From NCBI GenBank assembly GCA_020073385.1, contig JAIQFH010000002.1:186001-250000 (forward strand): a DNA stretch of 64,000 nucleotides, given 5' to 3'. A program made the translations under genes and the position numbers. Positions 1 through 8,838 of this stretch are shown here, one piece after another (the stretch's first letter is position 1; each line of letters begins with the position of its first letter). The DNA is from Terriglobia bacterium. GTDB lineage: Bacteria > Acidobacteriota > Terriglobia > Terriglobales > Acidobacteriaceae. The notes beneath the pieces are model-generated. The model saw only the letters and a list, made by a program, of their open reading frames with translations. It ran no database searches and was not told the origin of the DNA.

Positions 1-1418
1 ATCTCCGCTTCCGCCGGGGTCAGCTTTATCTGATCGAAGAATTTCATGGCATCTTCGACCGTCAGCGAGCAGACTTCGCAAAGGTTGCGGCCTTGAATCT
101 TCACTTGACGCGCTTCCATACGGAGGCGGCTTCCGTTGCACTCGGAGCAGGTGGAATATCCGCGATAGCGACTCAGGAAGACGCGAACGTGGAGCTTGTA
201 TTTCTTGCGCTCGAGGTGGTTGAAGAATCCGCGCACGCCAAGAAACTTGCCGTCGCCGCTGAGAATGAGATTGCGGTGCTCTTCGGCGAGATCGATCCAC
301 GCCATATCGAGCGGAATTCCGGCAGCCTTGGCGTAACGCTTCAGGTCGCTGAACAGCGGGCGGTACTTGGGTTTAGTCCAAGGCTCGATTGCGCCATCGC
401 CCAGGGACTTCAATTTGTCGGGAATGACGAGGTCGAGATCGAAGTCGATGGTGTTGCCGAATCCCTGGCACTTGGGGCAAGCGCCGTAGGGATTGTTGAA
501 GGAAAAGAGGCGAGGCTCGGGCTCCTCGTAACGGATGCTGCAGAACTTGCACTCGAAGCGCTGGGCGAAGCGAAGTTGTTTTGCGCTTGTACTCTCGTCG
601 CCGGGAATCTCGAAGATGACCTCTCCGGATTCGCGGTAGGCGGTCTCAATCGCATCGACGACACGCGAACGGGAGTTGGCCGAGACCACGAGGCGGTCGA
701 CTAGCATGAACACGGGTTGCGCGAAATTGATGTCGAGCAGGGACTCAGGGGTTGAGAACTCAAAGATCTGTCCACCCTGAACCAGGCGGTTGAAGCCCGC
801 CTTGCGTAAATCGAAGAGGCGAGTTTTCAATGCGTCGGAAAGCGGTTCGTTGCCGGCTTTGCCTGCGGATTTCTTCGATTTTGCTGAACGCGTCGCCTTT
901 TCGGTAGGCTGCGGAGAGGTCATTCCGGGGCGCTGCAGTGGAAAGACCACCTGCAATCGGGTGCCTGACTCTAACGCTTGAATGGCGTCGGCGACCTCAT
1001 CCACTGTGTCCTTCTTAACCTCGCGGCCACAGTTGATGCAGTAGGTGCGGCCCACGCGCGCAAACAGGAGGCGCAGATAGTCGTAGATCTCGGTGGCGGT
1101 GGCAACGGTGGAACGGGGATTCCTGGTGGTGTTCTTCTGGCGGATCGCAACCGCGGGGGCGATGCCGTCAATCGAGTCGGCGTCGGGCTTTTCAATGCGC
1201 TCCAGGAACTGGCGAGCGTAAGCCGAGAGCGACTCGACGTACCTCCGCTGGCCCTCGGCGTAGATAGTGTCGAAGGCGAGCGACGACTTGCCCGATCCCG
1301 ACACTCCCGTGACCACCGTCAGGGTGTTATGGAGAACCTCAATATCGACATTCTTGAGGTTGTGGACGCGGGCGCCGCGAACAACGATGCTATCTGTCTG
1401 CGTCGGATTAAAGGACAT
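1..1418 (-). CDS. uvrA: UvrABC excinuclease subunit A, N-terminal part (runs off the left edge)
   Basis: UvrA is the damage-recognition ATPase of nucleotide excision repair; it acts as a dimer and loads UvrB on DNA lesions. The minus strand is open from the ATG at 1418 to the window edge, giving 472 codons, about half of the usual 940-950. The protein opens [20 protein letters not shown]. It has a P-loop GVSGSGKSS near residue 38, the family signature [14 protein letters not shown] near 59, and a zinc finger with Cys at about 290, 293, 314 and 317. The second ATPase half lies outside the window. No operon partner is visible, and the next gene on this strand starts about 2 kb away. Confidence 0.97.
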   Translation of the reverse strand, partial: MSFNPTQTDSIVVRGARVHNLKNVDIEVLHNTLTVVTGVSGSGKSSLAFDTIYAEGQRRYVESLSAYARQFLERIEKPDADSIDGIAPAVAIRQKNTTRNPRSTVATATEIYDYLRLLFARVGRTYCINCGREVKKDTVDEVADAIQALESGTRLQVVFPLQRPGMTSPQPTEKATRSAKSKKSAGKAGNEPLSDALKTRLFDLRKAGFNRLVQGGQIFEFSTPESLLDINFAQPVFMLVDRLVVSANSRSRVVDAIETAYRESGEVIFEIPGDESTSAKQLRFAQRFECKFCSIRYEEPEPRLFSFNNPYGACPKCQGFGNTIDFDLDLVIPDKLKSLGDGAIEPWTKPKYRPLFSDLKRYAKAAGIPLDMAWIDLAEEHRNLILSGDGKFLGVRGFFNHLERKKYKLHVRVFLSRYRGYSTCSECNGSRLRMEARQVKIQGRNLCEVCSLTVEDAMKFFDQIKLTPAEAE

Positions 1419-1528
1419 CGAATCTGGGCCGAAACCACGCTGGAGCCAAAGGGCACGCGCTCAGAGGCGTCCAGAGGGACTACTGAATCTTTCTATTATA
1501 CGAGATAACTCGGAGGGCGTGGTCGCCT

Positions 1529-3568
1529 CTACTTGATACCAACGTACACATCCACTTGCAGATTTTGGGGATCGCGCGCGCGTTCGTCGTAGATCTCATA
1601 ATCCGCGCGATAGAGGCGATCTCCACCGACCGCATTTTGGGGCAGGGAGTTGATCTTCATCCAGGTTGCGGGCACGACTTGAGGCGCCGGGCCTTTGTCG
1701 GAAGTAAACACGGCGAACTTACCGCCAGGAATCTTCTTGGCCACCATCCCCTCTGGAACTTCCGCATCTGACGTCACGCGTGCTCCGAGCAGGTAGTTGT
1801 ATTCCCCATTGTGGTCGCTGGCGTAATCGGTATAGACCGCGATGATGGAGGCATCGGCTTTGTTCGGAATTTTGCCAATCAGACCTTCCTGAAAGATTCG
1901 CATCCACTGTTTGCCGATCACGCCATCCGGCGTCATTTCTTTCGCGTTCGAGGTCCGCGCCGCGATGCCGATCACCGTGAACCCATCCTGTGACACGACC
2001 TTCGGGTTCATCGCCTCACCCTTCAATTTCTTAAATTGCTCGACTGCGTTGTTGTTCTTCGGATCCATTTGCAGCGATTTCTCGTAGTTCTGGATCGCCA
2101 GATCCTTCTTGCCTACTTTCATGTAGGCCTCGCCGAGACTGTCATACACGTTCGACGACTGAGGATACTCGCGCACATTCTTCTGGAATACCTCGACCGC
2201 ATCCTGTTCTTTTCCACCATAGAGCAGCCGGTAACCCAAGCTGTTGAGGATTTGCTCATTTACCTTCGGACTGTTCCGGGCTTTCGAGGTGTCGTAATGT
2301 TGCAGCGCGGTGTCGCTTCCCCGGAGCTTTGCAAGCAAGAACAAGTCGCCACCGGTATCCTGTTCGGTCTTGTAGGTCCAGCCGTATTCCTTAGCCACAC
2401 GGCGCAGCACGTAGCCCATTACCGAGATCCCGTTATCGGAGTCCGCCATCAGCGCGATGCCGTTTCCCGTGTCGGCGTTCATCGTGAGCAGGGCCTGGAA
2501 GCCTTCATCCGCGCCGTTATGTCCGAACTGGCCTGGGTTGTCCTTTTCCATGAAGAGGCCGAGCCCGACTTCGTCCTTTACGGGAGTGAGCATTTCCTGG
2601 GTCATCTTCTTGGACAGGATGTGATTCGCCTTTCCTTGTTTCGACAGCGCGATCTCAATGGCGAACTTGGCGAGGTCGGTCGGCGTCGTCCACAATCCAG
2701 CCGCCGCCATCTCGGGATAGATGTGCCACTTTCCGTGGACGGGCTTTCCATCACCATAGGCTCCGCCAGCCGTCATGGCAGCACGCGCCGGAGGCAGTGA
2801 CTGTTCATAGCTGCTGTCGGTCATCCCGATCTTGTCGAGAACTAGATCGCGCATCAGGACGGGGAACGGCTTGCCCGTAACATCCATCATCATCAGTTGC
2901 TCGATAGTGACTCCGCCGCCCGAGTAGCGCGACTTGGTCCCGGGAACAATGTCGACGCGAATGGGCTCGGTGTTAGCGGGCCTCTCACCGTTCAGCACCT
3001 GTACGATCGAGGGCACTAAAGCGTCCACGTCGTAGCCGGGAAATCCGTGCACCGTGAGTCCCGCGGTATGCGACATGAGCCGCCGCAGGGTGACCTTTTC
3101 CGTTTGTGTGAACTCGTTTTCGGGAAGCTTCCACGTGGTCAGCTTGTTGTTCACGTTCTCGTCCAGAGATAACTTGCCTTGTTCGACCAAGGAGAGAGCG
3201 CCGGTAGCTGCCACGGGCTTGCTGATTGATCCTGCCTGGAAGAGCGTCTTCGTCGTCACTGGAGTGGAGGAGTCGGGCGCGATGACGCCGTAGCCCTTGG
3301 CATCAACAATCTTGTAGTTCTCAATGATGGCAATGCTGAGCGCGGGCACGTTGAAGGTCTTCATCAGTTCAGGCATGCTTAGCCGTAGTGATTCGTCAGC
3401 CCGATCGCCGGGCAATTCGACGGCGACCTGTTCCACGCGTTGCAGGCGCGCGGAAGGCTGGGCAGACTTCGCAGTGTCCTTGGCCAATATGCCGGCGCCT
3501 AGAAAACCGACGAGGATGAGCGACAGGCCAACCTGTTTCTTGAGGAGCGTTGCAGGAAGAGGTGACAT
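1529..3568 (-). CDS. Secreted serine hydrolase (beta-lactamase/penicillin-binding fold) with TPR and GyrI-like C-terminal domains
   Basis: This 679-residue protein begins with a hydrophobic export signal (about residues 10-30). The class C beta-lactamase/esterase fold follows: SxxK as SISK near residues 114-117, a Tyr motif YSG near 215, and HNG near 350, so the catalytic set looks intact. Two TPR-like helical repeats lie at about 437-510. From about 526 to the end the sequence resembles the GyrI/AraC effector-binding fold, ending in a typical beta-strand (VDVYVGIK). The likely role is a periplasmic peptidase or esterase; substrate unknown. Hydrolase plus TPR is common in soil bacteria, while the GyrI-like tail is less usual. 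It is divergent from nothing obvious and sits alone between uvrA and the thioredoxin-like gene. Confidence 0.88.
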   Translation of the reverse strand: MSPLPATLLKKQVGLSLILVGFLGAGILAKDTAKSAQPSARLQRVEQVAVELPGDRADESLRLSMPELMKTFNVPALSIAIIENYKIVDAKGYGVIAPDSSTPVTTKTLFQAGSISKPVAATGALSLVEQGKLSLDENVNNKLTTWKLPENEFTQTEKVTLRRLMSHTAGLTVHGFPGYDVDALVPSIVQVLNGERPANTEPIRVDIVPGTKSRYSGGGVTIEQLMMMDVTGKPFPVLMRDLVLDKIGMTDSSYEQSLPPARAAMTAGGAYGDGKPVHGKWHIYPEMAAAGLWTTPTDLAKFAIEIALSKQGKANHILSKKMTQEMLTPVKDEVGLGLFMEKDNPGQFGHNGADEGFQALLTMNADTGNGIALMADSDNGISVMGYVLRRVAKEYGWTYKTEQDTGGDLFLLAKLRGSDTALQHYDTSKARNSPKVNEQILNSLGYRLLYGGKEQDAVEVFQKNVREYPQSSNVYDSLGEAYMKVGKKDLAIQNYEKSLQMDPKNNNAVEQFKKLKGEAMNPKVVSQDGFTVIGIAARTSNAKEMTPDGVIGKQWMRIFQEGLIGKIPNKADASIIAVYTDYASDHNGEYNYLLGARVTSDAEVPEGMVAKKIPGGKFAVFTSDKGPAPQVVPATWMKINSLPQNAVGGDRLYRADYEIYDERARDPQNLQVDVYVGIK

Positions 3569-3676
3569 GAAAGTTCCTTTCCGGACAGAAACTCTGGAAC
3601 GGACTCCCGCGCAAGGTGCGCAGCAAAACCTGATTCACGCATTACAGACGCAGTAACAGGTCATTGGTCAACCCGG

Positions 3677-4219
3677 TTACATCCTGCCGAGAAATTCTGT
3701 GATGTCGGGTGCAGTCCAATCGACTCCGCCAATGAACTTACGCCGCATCACGCCGTTGCGATCGATGATGTAGGTCTCGGGAAATTTGAAGGTACCGTAC
3801 AGCGCATTGCTCTTCTGGTCAGGGTCGCGAACGGTGAGCAGATTGACGTTGTGCTCTTTGAGGAACTGCAGGTAAGCACCCTGGTCGACGTCTACACTAA
3901 CAGCGACCACCGTGATGCCTTTCGCCTTCATCCGCCGCTGCATTTCTACCAGCGAGGGCATCTCTTCCACGCAGGGCGGACACCAGGTGGCCCAGAAGTT
4001 CAGGACGACTACTTGTCCGCGAAAGTCGCTGAGTTTTACGGAGCGGCCGGAGTCCTGGACCGTGAATTCGGGAGCAGTGGAGCCGATGCGTAGCGGCCGC
4101 GATCCGCTGTAACAGGCGGGAAGTGCGGCCAGAAGAATCAGGACCAGCGAGAGACGCGCGGAGCAGGAGAAAGGTCGCACCCGGATATAATAAAGGATTC
4201 CCACGCGGTGGAAGAGCAC
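3677..4219 (-). CDS. TlpA/ResA-like thioredoxin-fold lipoprotein
   Basis: The gene encodes a membrane-anchored periplasmic thiol-disulfide oxidoreductase of the TlpA/ResA/AhpC-TSA type. A hydrophobic segment ends in the lipobox LPAC with the lipidated Cys near residue 36. It is followed by the thioredoxin core with the active site WCPPC at about 79-83 and the downstream cis-Pro region (KFPETYIIDRNG). The length of 180 residues fits the family. The start used is GTG at 4219; the true start could be slightly internal, since about 20 residues precede the hydrophobic core. Such proteins reduce apocytochrome or other exported cysteines; the partner here cannot be told from the context. Confidence 0.88.
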   Translation of the reverse strand: MLFHRVGILYYIRVRPFSCSARLSLVLILLAALPACYSGSRPLRIGSTAPEFTVQDSGRSVKLSDFRGQVVVLNFWATWCPPCVEEMPSLVEMQRRMKAKGITVVAVSVDVDQGAYLQFLKEHNVNLLTVRDPDQKSNALYGTFKFPETYIIDRNGVMRRKFIGGVDWTAPDITEFLGRM

Positions 4220-4274
4220 AGCACTAGTTTCCGCGTTGAGTCCTCACGCTGCTGGATTGCGACCACGATCGACT

Positions 4275-5978
4275 ATGCCGGTAACTGAAGCATCTGGGAA
4301 GCCTGAAGTTTCGGTGCTTATCCCTGCGCGCAACGAGGAAGCGAGCCTTGGGGCGTGCCTGGAATCGCTGGTTTCGCAGGCGGGAGTGGAGTTCGAAATC
4401 ATCGTAGTCAATGATCATTCGACGGACCGCACAGGGGAGATCGCGGCGTCATTCCCAGGAACTCGATTGATCGAGGCCGGGGCTCTTCCACAAGGATGGA
4501 CGGGGAAGAACAATGCTGTCGCCTGCGGAGCACGGGAAGCGCGGGGCGAATGGCTGCTATTCACCGACGCCGATACGGTTCATTTGCCGGGCTCACTGGC
4601 GCGGGCAGTTGCAGAGGCCAAGGAGCACAAAGCCGAGATGCTCTCGTATTCGCCGGAGCAGATTGCGGTGACGTTCTGGGAGATGGCGATCTTGCCGGTT
4701 GTCTTTGCCGAGTTGGCTCGGCAGTTTCCGCCGGCGAAGGTGAGTGATCCGGCATCGCCGATTGCGGCTGCGAATGGACAGTTCATATTGATCCGGCAGG
4801 AAACATACGATGCGGTTGGCGGCCATGCCGCGATCGCGGGGGACATCCTTGAGGATGTAGCGCTGGCGCGGCGCGTGAAGACCTCAGCGCGGAAGATACG
4901 TTTTCGCTATGCTGCTGATGCGGTTCGCACGCGCATGTACCGGAATTTTGCCCAGCTTCGTGAGGGATGGACGAAGAATTTAGCACTATTGTTTCCGAAT
5001 CCAGGTAGCCTCGCGCTCAAAACACTATTTGTGTGGTTGCTGCCTTGGATGTTGGTCGCGGGGAAACTTGCGAAGATGCTCAACGATCCTGCGTGGAACG
5101 TGATCTTCACGTTGTGTTTAGTGCTGCTATTTCTGAAGCTGTTGCGTGCCAATTTTGGAACGGAGAAGACGGTCCTTGCTGTCTTAGTCGGTATGCCGCT
5201 ATTCGCCTATCTGTTACTCCGATCGAAAAGTATGCACGGGAAGGGAACTGTTGCCTGGAAAGGACGCTCTTATCGAAGCGCCGATGACAAGACTGATAAC
5301 TCGGCATCGAACCAAAGCTATAAGACTCTCATGAAGCCTCTCGTTTCGATTTTGGCAATCCTGTTCGCCATCACGTCTAGCCATCTTCCAGTGCAGGCTC
5401 AAATCGCGGAAGAACCGCGATTCACCAACACCATGATTGAACCCGGGCATAGCATGGGCCCGTTGAAACTCGGAGACTCCCTGGACCGCGCGCAGGAACT
5501 ATTTCCGAAGAAAGACATCGATCAGGAGTGGGACGACGCTTGCGGTTCGACCATTGATTGGACGGACTCCAACAATCCTGTGGGCCATGGCGAGGTGTTC
5601 ATCCGGTTGAAGAAGGGGAAGGTGTTTCAGATCGAGTCTTCGACAACACGGTTTCATACCGCCGAAGACATCACCACCTTCGATCCGCCGGAGAAGGTTG
5701 AGAAATCGTACAAGGACATGCGTGCGTGGGTGCTGTTGACGGCCCCTTCGCCGGCGCTGGGATCGCGTCCGCCCGTGTTCTGGATCGACAAGAAGAAAGG
5801 TATTGCTTTCGAACTCGCATACGATGCTCCGCATCGTAAGCGGTATGTTTACAAGGTCATTGTGTTCGAGCCGAACAAGACGTTCTGTCCCGAGCAGGAG
5901 ACGGTGAATTCTTTGAAGTGGCAATCCATTGATGCGTATCGCGTGGAGCCTCCCAGGGAATTGAGCCCTGAACCCTAA
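4275..5978 (+). CDS. Family 2 glycosyltransferase (HpnB-like) fused in frame to a secreted domain
   Basis: Residues 1 to about 340 form a membrane GT2: VSVLIPARNEE near the start, FTDADTVH (DxD), EDVALARR, the acceptor-site motif REGW, then hydrophobic helices and the ending KGTVAWKGRSYR. This pattern fits hopanoid-associated or carotenoid-type glycosyltransferases. The frame does not stop there. After about 20 polar residues it reaches Met-353 (base 5331), a new signal-peptide-like stretch (LVSILAILFAITSSHLPVQA) and about 190 residues of a secreted domain I do not recognise. Either this is a true fusion or the stop codon of the first gene was lost. ATG 4275 is preferred over the in-frame TTG at 4236 because the GT2 core begins directly after it. 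Confidence 0.8.
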   Translation: MPVTEASGKPEVSVLIPARNEEASLGACLESLVSQAGVEFEIIVVNDHSTDRTGEIAASFPGTRLIEAGALPQGWTGKNNAVACGAREARGEWLLFTDADTVHLPGSLARAVAEAKEHKAEMLSYSPEQIAVTFWEMAILPVVFAELARQFPPAKVSDPASPIAAANGQFILIRQETYDAVGGHAAIAGDILEDVALARRVKTSARKIRFRYAADAVRTRMYRNFAQLREGWTKNLALLFPNPGSLALKTLFVWLLPWMLVAGKLAKMLNDPAWNVIFTLCLVLLFLKLLRANFGTEKTVLAVLVGMPLFAYLLLRSKSMHGKGTVAWKGRSYRSADDKTDNSASNQSYKTLMKPLVSILAILFAITSSHLPVQAQIAEEPRFTNTMIEPGHSMGPLKLGDSLDRAQELFPKKDIDQEWDDACGSTIDWTDSNNPVGHGEVFIRLKKGKVFQIESSTTRFHTAEDITTFDPPEKVEKSYKDMRAWVLLTAPSPALGSRPPVFWIDKKKGIAFELAYDAPHRKRYVYKVIVFEPNKTFCPEQETVNSLKWQSIDAYRVEPPRELSPEP

Positions 5979-5980
5979 CG

Positions 5981-6013
5981 CAATTGTTGAATTTTGATTG
6001 TTGATTGTTGAAT
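5981..6013. repeat. Short T/G-rich tandem repeat upstream of the first PTPS gene
   Basis: The stretch repeats the unit TTGATTGTTGA two to three times directly before the PTPS start region. It belongs to a set of similar low-complexity intergenic tracts in this window (6478-6567, 14020-14133, 18623-18658, 38071-38105, 38211-38245, 49908-49940). Confidence 0.6.
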
Positions 6014-6062
6014 GAAAACCCTGGAAGACGCAATCAAGGATCAGGAATCAAGAATCTTGACT

Positions 6063-6473
6063 ATGGTCTATCTCACCCGCAAAGCCGAATTTTCCGCATC
6101 GCACTATTATCACAGCCCGGAATTCAGTCCGGAAGAGAACCGGCGCGTCTTCGGAAAATGCAACAACCCGAACGGGCACGGGCACAATTACACGCTGGAA
6201 GTCACAGTGAAGGGCGAGGTCGATCCGCGCTCGGGGTTTGTCGTGGATCTGAAACAATTGAAAGAGATCATGCACCGCGAAGTACTCGATGCCATGGATC
6301 ACAGGTTCTTAAACAAGGAAGTGCCGGAGTTTGCGACGAAGATTCCGACAACGGAGAACATTGCGATTGCCGTGTGGCTGCGGCTCCAGCCGAAATTGCA
6401 ACGCGCACAACTACACCGAGTACGCGTGTACGAGACGCCGGATTTATTTGTGGATTTCTACGGGGAGGAGTAG
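6063..6473 (+). CDS. 6-pyruvoyl-tetrahydropterin synthase / QueD family protein 1
   Basis: The family converts 7,8-dihydroneopterin triphosphate to 6-pyruvoyl-tetrahydropterin (biopterin route) or to 6-carboxy-tetrahydropterin (QueD, queuosine route). The 136-residue protein shows the N-terminal zinc histidine (FSASHYYHS), the catalytic Cys and zinc ligands in GKCNNPNGHGHNY, then DHRFLN, PTTENIA and RVRVYET, all in the canonical order. The spacing CNNPNGHGHNY is closer to animal-type PTPS than to short bacterial QueD. ATG 6063 is chosen because the family's N-terminus follows directly; an in-frame ATG at 6012 would add 17 unrelated residues from the upstream repeat. It heads a same-strand run with a paralogue and folE. 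Confidence 0.9.
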   Translation: MVYLTRKAEFSASHYYHSPEFSPEENRRVFGKCNNPNGHGHNYTLEVTVKGEVDPRSGFVVDLKQLKEIMHREVLDAMDHRFLNKEVPEFATKIPTTENIAIAVWLRLQPKLQRAQLHRVRVYETPDLFVDFYGEE

Positions 6474-6477
6474 GGAC

Positions 6478-6567
6478 GAATTGCCGATTGTCGATTTGCG
6501 ATTGCCGATTGGATAGATGTTCCGGACCCAGTTTTTTATTCGGCAATCGGCAATCAACCAATCGAAC
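6478..6567. repeat. Inverted low-complexity repeat between the two PTPS genes
   Basis: The left arm (6480-6512) is built of repeats of ATTGCCGATTG/TCGATTTGCG, and the right arm (6537-6565) is its approximate reverse complement, built of CGGCAATCGGCAATC. A transcript could fold into a long hairpin between the two coding regions. It is the same kind of repeat as at 5981-6013 and 14020-14133. Confidence 0.65.
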
Positions 6568-6572
6568 ATTCT

Positions 6573-6995
6573 ATGAAAGCTCACCTCACACGCCGCTATC
6601 TCTTTTCCGCCTCCCACCGGCTCCACAGTGCTGAAATGTCGGCGGAAGAAAACCTCGCGACGTACGGAAAATGCAACAACCCACACGGGCATGGTCATAA
6701 CTATGGGCTCGAAGTTACCGTGAGCGGGCCGGTTGACGTGACTACCGGGATGGTCTGCAATCTGGTCGATCTTGACGAGTGCGTGGAAAGGGAAGTGCTC
6801 GCCCGCTACCACCTGGAGAATTTGAATACCAGGAAAGAATTTGTTGTAACCGTTCCTACTACGGAAAATCTATGTATAGAGATATTCGAAATATTGGAGC
6901 GGGCCTTCCGGAAAGCTCATCTGGAACGTGTGAGACTGGAAGAGACGATGATGAACTCGTTCGAATATACGGGCAATAACGGAGCGCTGCGGTAA
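6573..6995 (+). CDS. 6-pyruvoyl-tetrahydropterin synthase / QueD family protein 2
   Basis: This is a second paralogue of 140 residues. It carries the zinc histidine in FSASHRLHS, the catalytic Cys and ligand histidines in GKCNNPHGHGHNY, the PTTENL motif and a C-terminal RVRLEET, so all key residues are present. It differs clearly from the first copy outside these motifs, so the two may have different substrates or products. folE follows after 13 bp on the same strand, which suggests co-transcription and places the pair on the GTP to dihydroneopterin triphosphate branch. Whether this copy serves queuosine, tetrahydropterin or folate-like chemistry cannot be decided from sequence alone. Confidence 0.9.
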   Translation: MKAHLTRRYLFSASHRLHSAEMSAEENLATYGKCNNPHGHGHNYGLEVTVSGPVDVTTGMVCNLVDLDECVEREVLARYHLENLNTRKEFVVTVPTTENLCIEIFEILERAFRKAHLERVRLEETMMNSFEYTGNNGALR

Positions 6996-7008
6996 AGGCT
7001 AGAACCTG

Positions 7009-7623
7009 ATGAAGACTATCCCAGCCGAGAAGTCGAAAGAAGCACCAACTCTGACCAGTGCCAGTTATGAAGAACTGATGCGCGAGATTCTTGTGCGCCT
7101 TGGGGAAGACCCGGCGCGCGAAGGCCTCGCGGCCACACCTGAGCGTGTGCACAAGGCGATGACGTTTCTGACCAAGGGCTATCAGGAAGATCCCGAAGCC
7201 CTGTTGAAAGGCGCGCTCTTCACAGTCACCTACGATGAGATGGTCATCGTCAAAGACATCGAGATGTTCAGTCTGTGCGAGCATCACATGCTGCCGTTCT
7301 TCGGGAAAGTACACGTGGCGTATATCCCGAACGGCCGCGTGATTGGGCTGAGCAAGATTCCGCGTCTGGTGGAGTTGTTTTCGCGCCGTCTGCAGATTCA
7401 AGAGCGCCTGACTACGCAGATCGCGGAGACGATTCAGAAGGTGATCGAACCGCAGGGAGTGGGTGTGGTGATCGAGGCTCGACATCTCTGCATGATGATG
7501 CGCGGCGTCGAGAAGCAGCACTCGGCGGCGGTGACCAGTTCGATGCTGGGGTGCTTCCGGAATGAGGAAGAGACACGCAGCGAATTTCTGTCACTGATCC
7601 GCCAGCGGGCGAACGGAGTGTAG
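7009..7623 (+). CDS. folE: GTP cyclohydrolase I
   Basis: FolE turns GTP into 7,8-dihydroneopterin triphosphate, the substrate of the PTPS-type enzymes encoded just upstream. The 204-residue length is normal. Family marks are [17 protein letters not shown], the zinc/active-site stretch [50 protein letters not shown] with the second zinc Cys, and TSSMLGCF. The ATG lies 13 bp behind the second PTPS gene. The gene order PTPS-PTPS-folE argues for a dedicated supply of reduced pterins rather than only folate, since no other folate gene is nearby. Confidence 0.96.
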   Translation: MKTIPAEKSKEAPTLTSASYEELMREILVRLGEDPAREGLAATPERVHKAMTFLTKGYQEDPEALLKGALFTVTYDEMVIVKDIEMFSLCEHHMLPFFGKVHVAYIPNGRVIGLSKIPRLVELFSRRLQIQERLTTQIAETIQKVIEPQGVGVVIEARHLCMMMRGVEKQHSAAVTSSMLGCFRNEEETRSEFLSLIRQRANGV

Positions 7624-7676
7624 CGCCATAGGGCGCGCACTATTGGCCCCCCATTCGGTTCGTGCCACACTTTGAT

Positions 7677-8179
7677 ATGCAACTCCGCCGGGCCGAACCC
7701 GATGATGCCATGGCTGTGGCTCGCGTGCACGTCCGGTCATGGCAGGTAGCCTACCGCAGGCTCCTTCCTGATGACTATCTCGAGCAACTTCGTCCGGAGG
7801 ATCGGGCAAAAACGTATGATTTCGCGAGTCTCGATCCCTTAAAGCCGCGGACGATCGTGGCGACGGAAGAAGGGATAATCCTTGGTTTTGCCACAACGAT
7901 GCCGTCGCGCGACGCGGATCTGCCGGAACACGGAGAACTCTGCGCGATTTACGTGGATCCGGACAGGTGGGGCCAGGGTATCGGATGGCCCTTCTGTCAG
8001 CCGCGCGTGCTAACCTCTTCGCGCTCGGATATCGAAAGGCCCTTTTGTGGGTCCTGGCGGGCAACGTGCGGGCGGAGCGCTTTTATCGAATCGATCAGTG
8101 GGTAGCCGACGGCTGCCGCCGAACAGACTCGGTGTGGGGCGTAACGGTGAATGAAGTCCGCTACCAGCGTGGACTTTGA
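7677..8179 (+). pseudogene. GNAT N-acetyltransferase split by a frameshift
   Basis: The frame from ATG 7677 encodes a GNAT start (MQLRRAEPDDAMAVARVHVRSW) and runs through IYVDPDRWGQGIG, the beginning of the acetyl-CoA pyrophosphate loop. At about 7983-7990 it then leaves the family sequence. The continuation (ALLSAARANLFALGYRKALLWVL, then NVRAERFYR and VNEVRYQ) lies in another frame that ends at 8179. One added base in the GGATGGCCC stretch would restore a normal GNAT of about 167 residues. This is either a recent pseudogene or a sequencing/assembly error. The acceptor substrate is unknown. Confidence 0.75.
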
Positions 8180-8223
8180 GGCAGCAGTATCCAGAATTGA
8201 CGGGAACTGAGAAAGCGACGATC

Positions 8224-8757
8224 ATGCCCACCACGATTGCCACGGTCTTTGTTGGCACCAGCGTTGATGGATTCATCGCTCGACTGAACGGCTCCTTCGA
8301 CTTCCTTCCCGAGGGCGGTGGTGAGCCACACGGCTACAACGAATTCTTCGCCAGCGTCGATGCAATGGTCATCGGCCGGAAGACGTTTGAAATCGTGCTC
8401 GCGCTTCCGGAGTGGCCTTACGGGGACAAGCGAGTCATCGTTCTAAGCAGTCAGAAATTGGATTTGTCAAAGGTTCCTGCGGGAAGAGTTGAGCAAATGC
8501 AGGGATCTCCGCGCGAAATTGTTTCTAAACTTGAAAGCCGGGGCATTCGCCATATCTATGTTGATGGTGGAGTCACCGTTCAGCGCTTTCTGCGAGAGGG
8601 GCTGATTCAGCGGCTGATTATCACGCACGTGCCGGTTCTGATCGGCGAAGGGATTCCGTTGTTTGGGTCGTTGCCGAAGGATGTCCGGCTGGAGCATGTG
8701 CAGACGCAGCATTATCGTAGCGGGCTGGTGAAGACGGAATACCTCGTATTACCGTGA
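8224..8757 (+). CDS. Dihydrofolate reductase-fold protein (RibD C-terminal family)
   Basis: The 177-residue protein belongs to the RibD C-terminal/DHFR-like reductases. It shows the N-terminal strand and loop VFVGTSVDGFIAR, AMVIGRKTFE, the NADPH-binding region IRHIYVDGGVTVQRFLREGLIQ and LIGEGIPLFG. These are small cytoplasmic NAD(P)H-dependent reductases of pteridine- or pyrimidine-like substrates. ATG 8224 fits the family start; an upstream in-frame start at 8176 would add 16 unrelated residues. It lies downstream of folE and the broken GNAT gene, so a reductive step on pterins is conceivable, but that role is inference. Confidence 0.85.
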   Translation: MPTTIATVFVGTSVDGFIARLNGSFDFLPEGGGEPHGYNEFFASVDAMVIGRKTFEIVLALPEWPYGDKRVIVLSSQKLDLSKVPAGRVEQMQGSPREIVSKLESRGIRHIYVDGGVTVQRFLREGLIQRLIITHVPVLIGEGIPLFGSLPKDVRLEHVQTQHYRSGLVKTEYLVLP

Positions 8758-8791
8758 TGCTGCGGGTAGCTGCACGCTCGCTTCGCTTGCT

Positions 8792-8818
8792 GGACGGCCG
8801 AAGGCGGCCGTCCCCACA
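8792..8818. repeat. Dispersed palindromic repeat, family A copy 1
   Basis: A stem GGACGGCCG/CGGCCGTCC with loop AAGG is followed by CCACATA and preceded by a CGCTCGCTTCGCTTGC motif. The same layout (GC stem-loop, then CYMCAYA) occurs at 9670, 30064, 41580 and, decayed, at 49868. Confidence 0.7.
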
Positions 8819-8838
8819 TAAAACCGGTGCGATTCACT

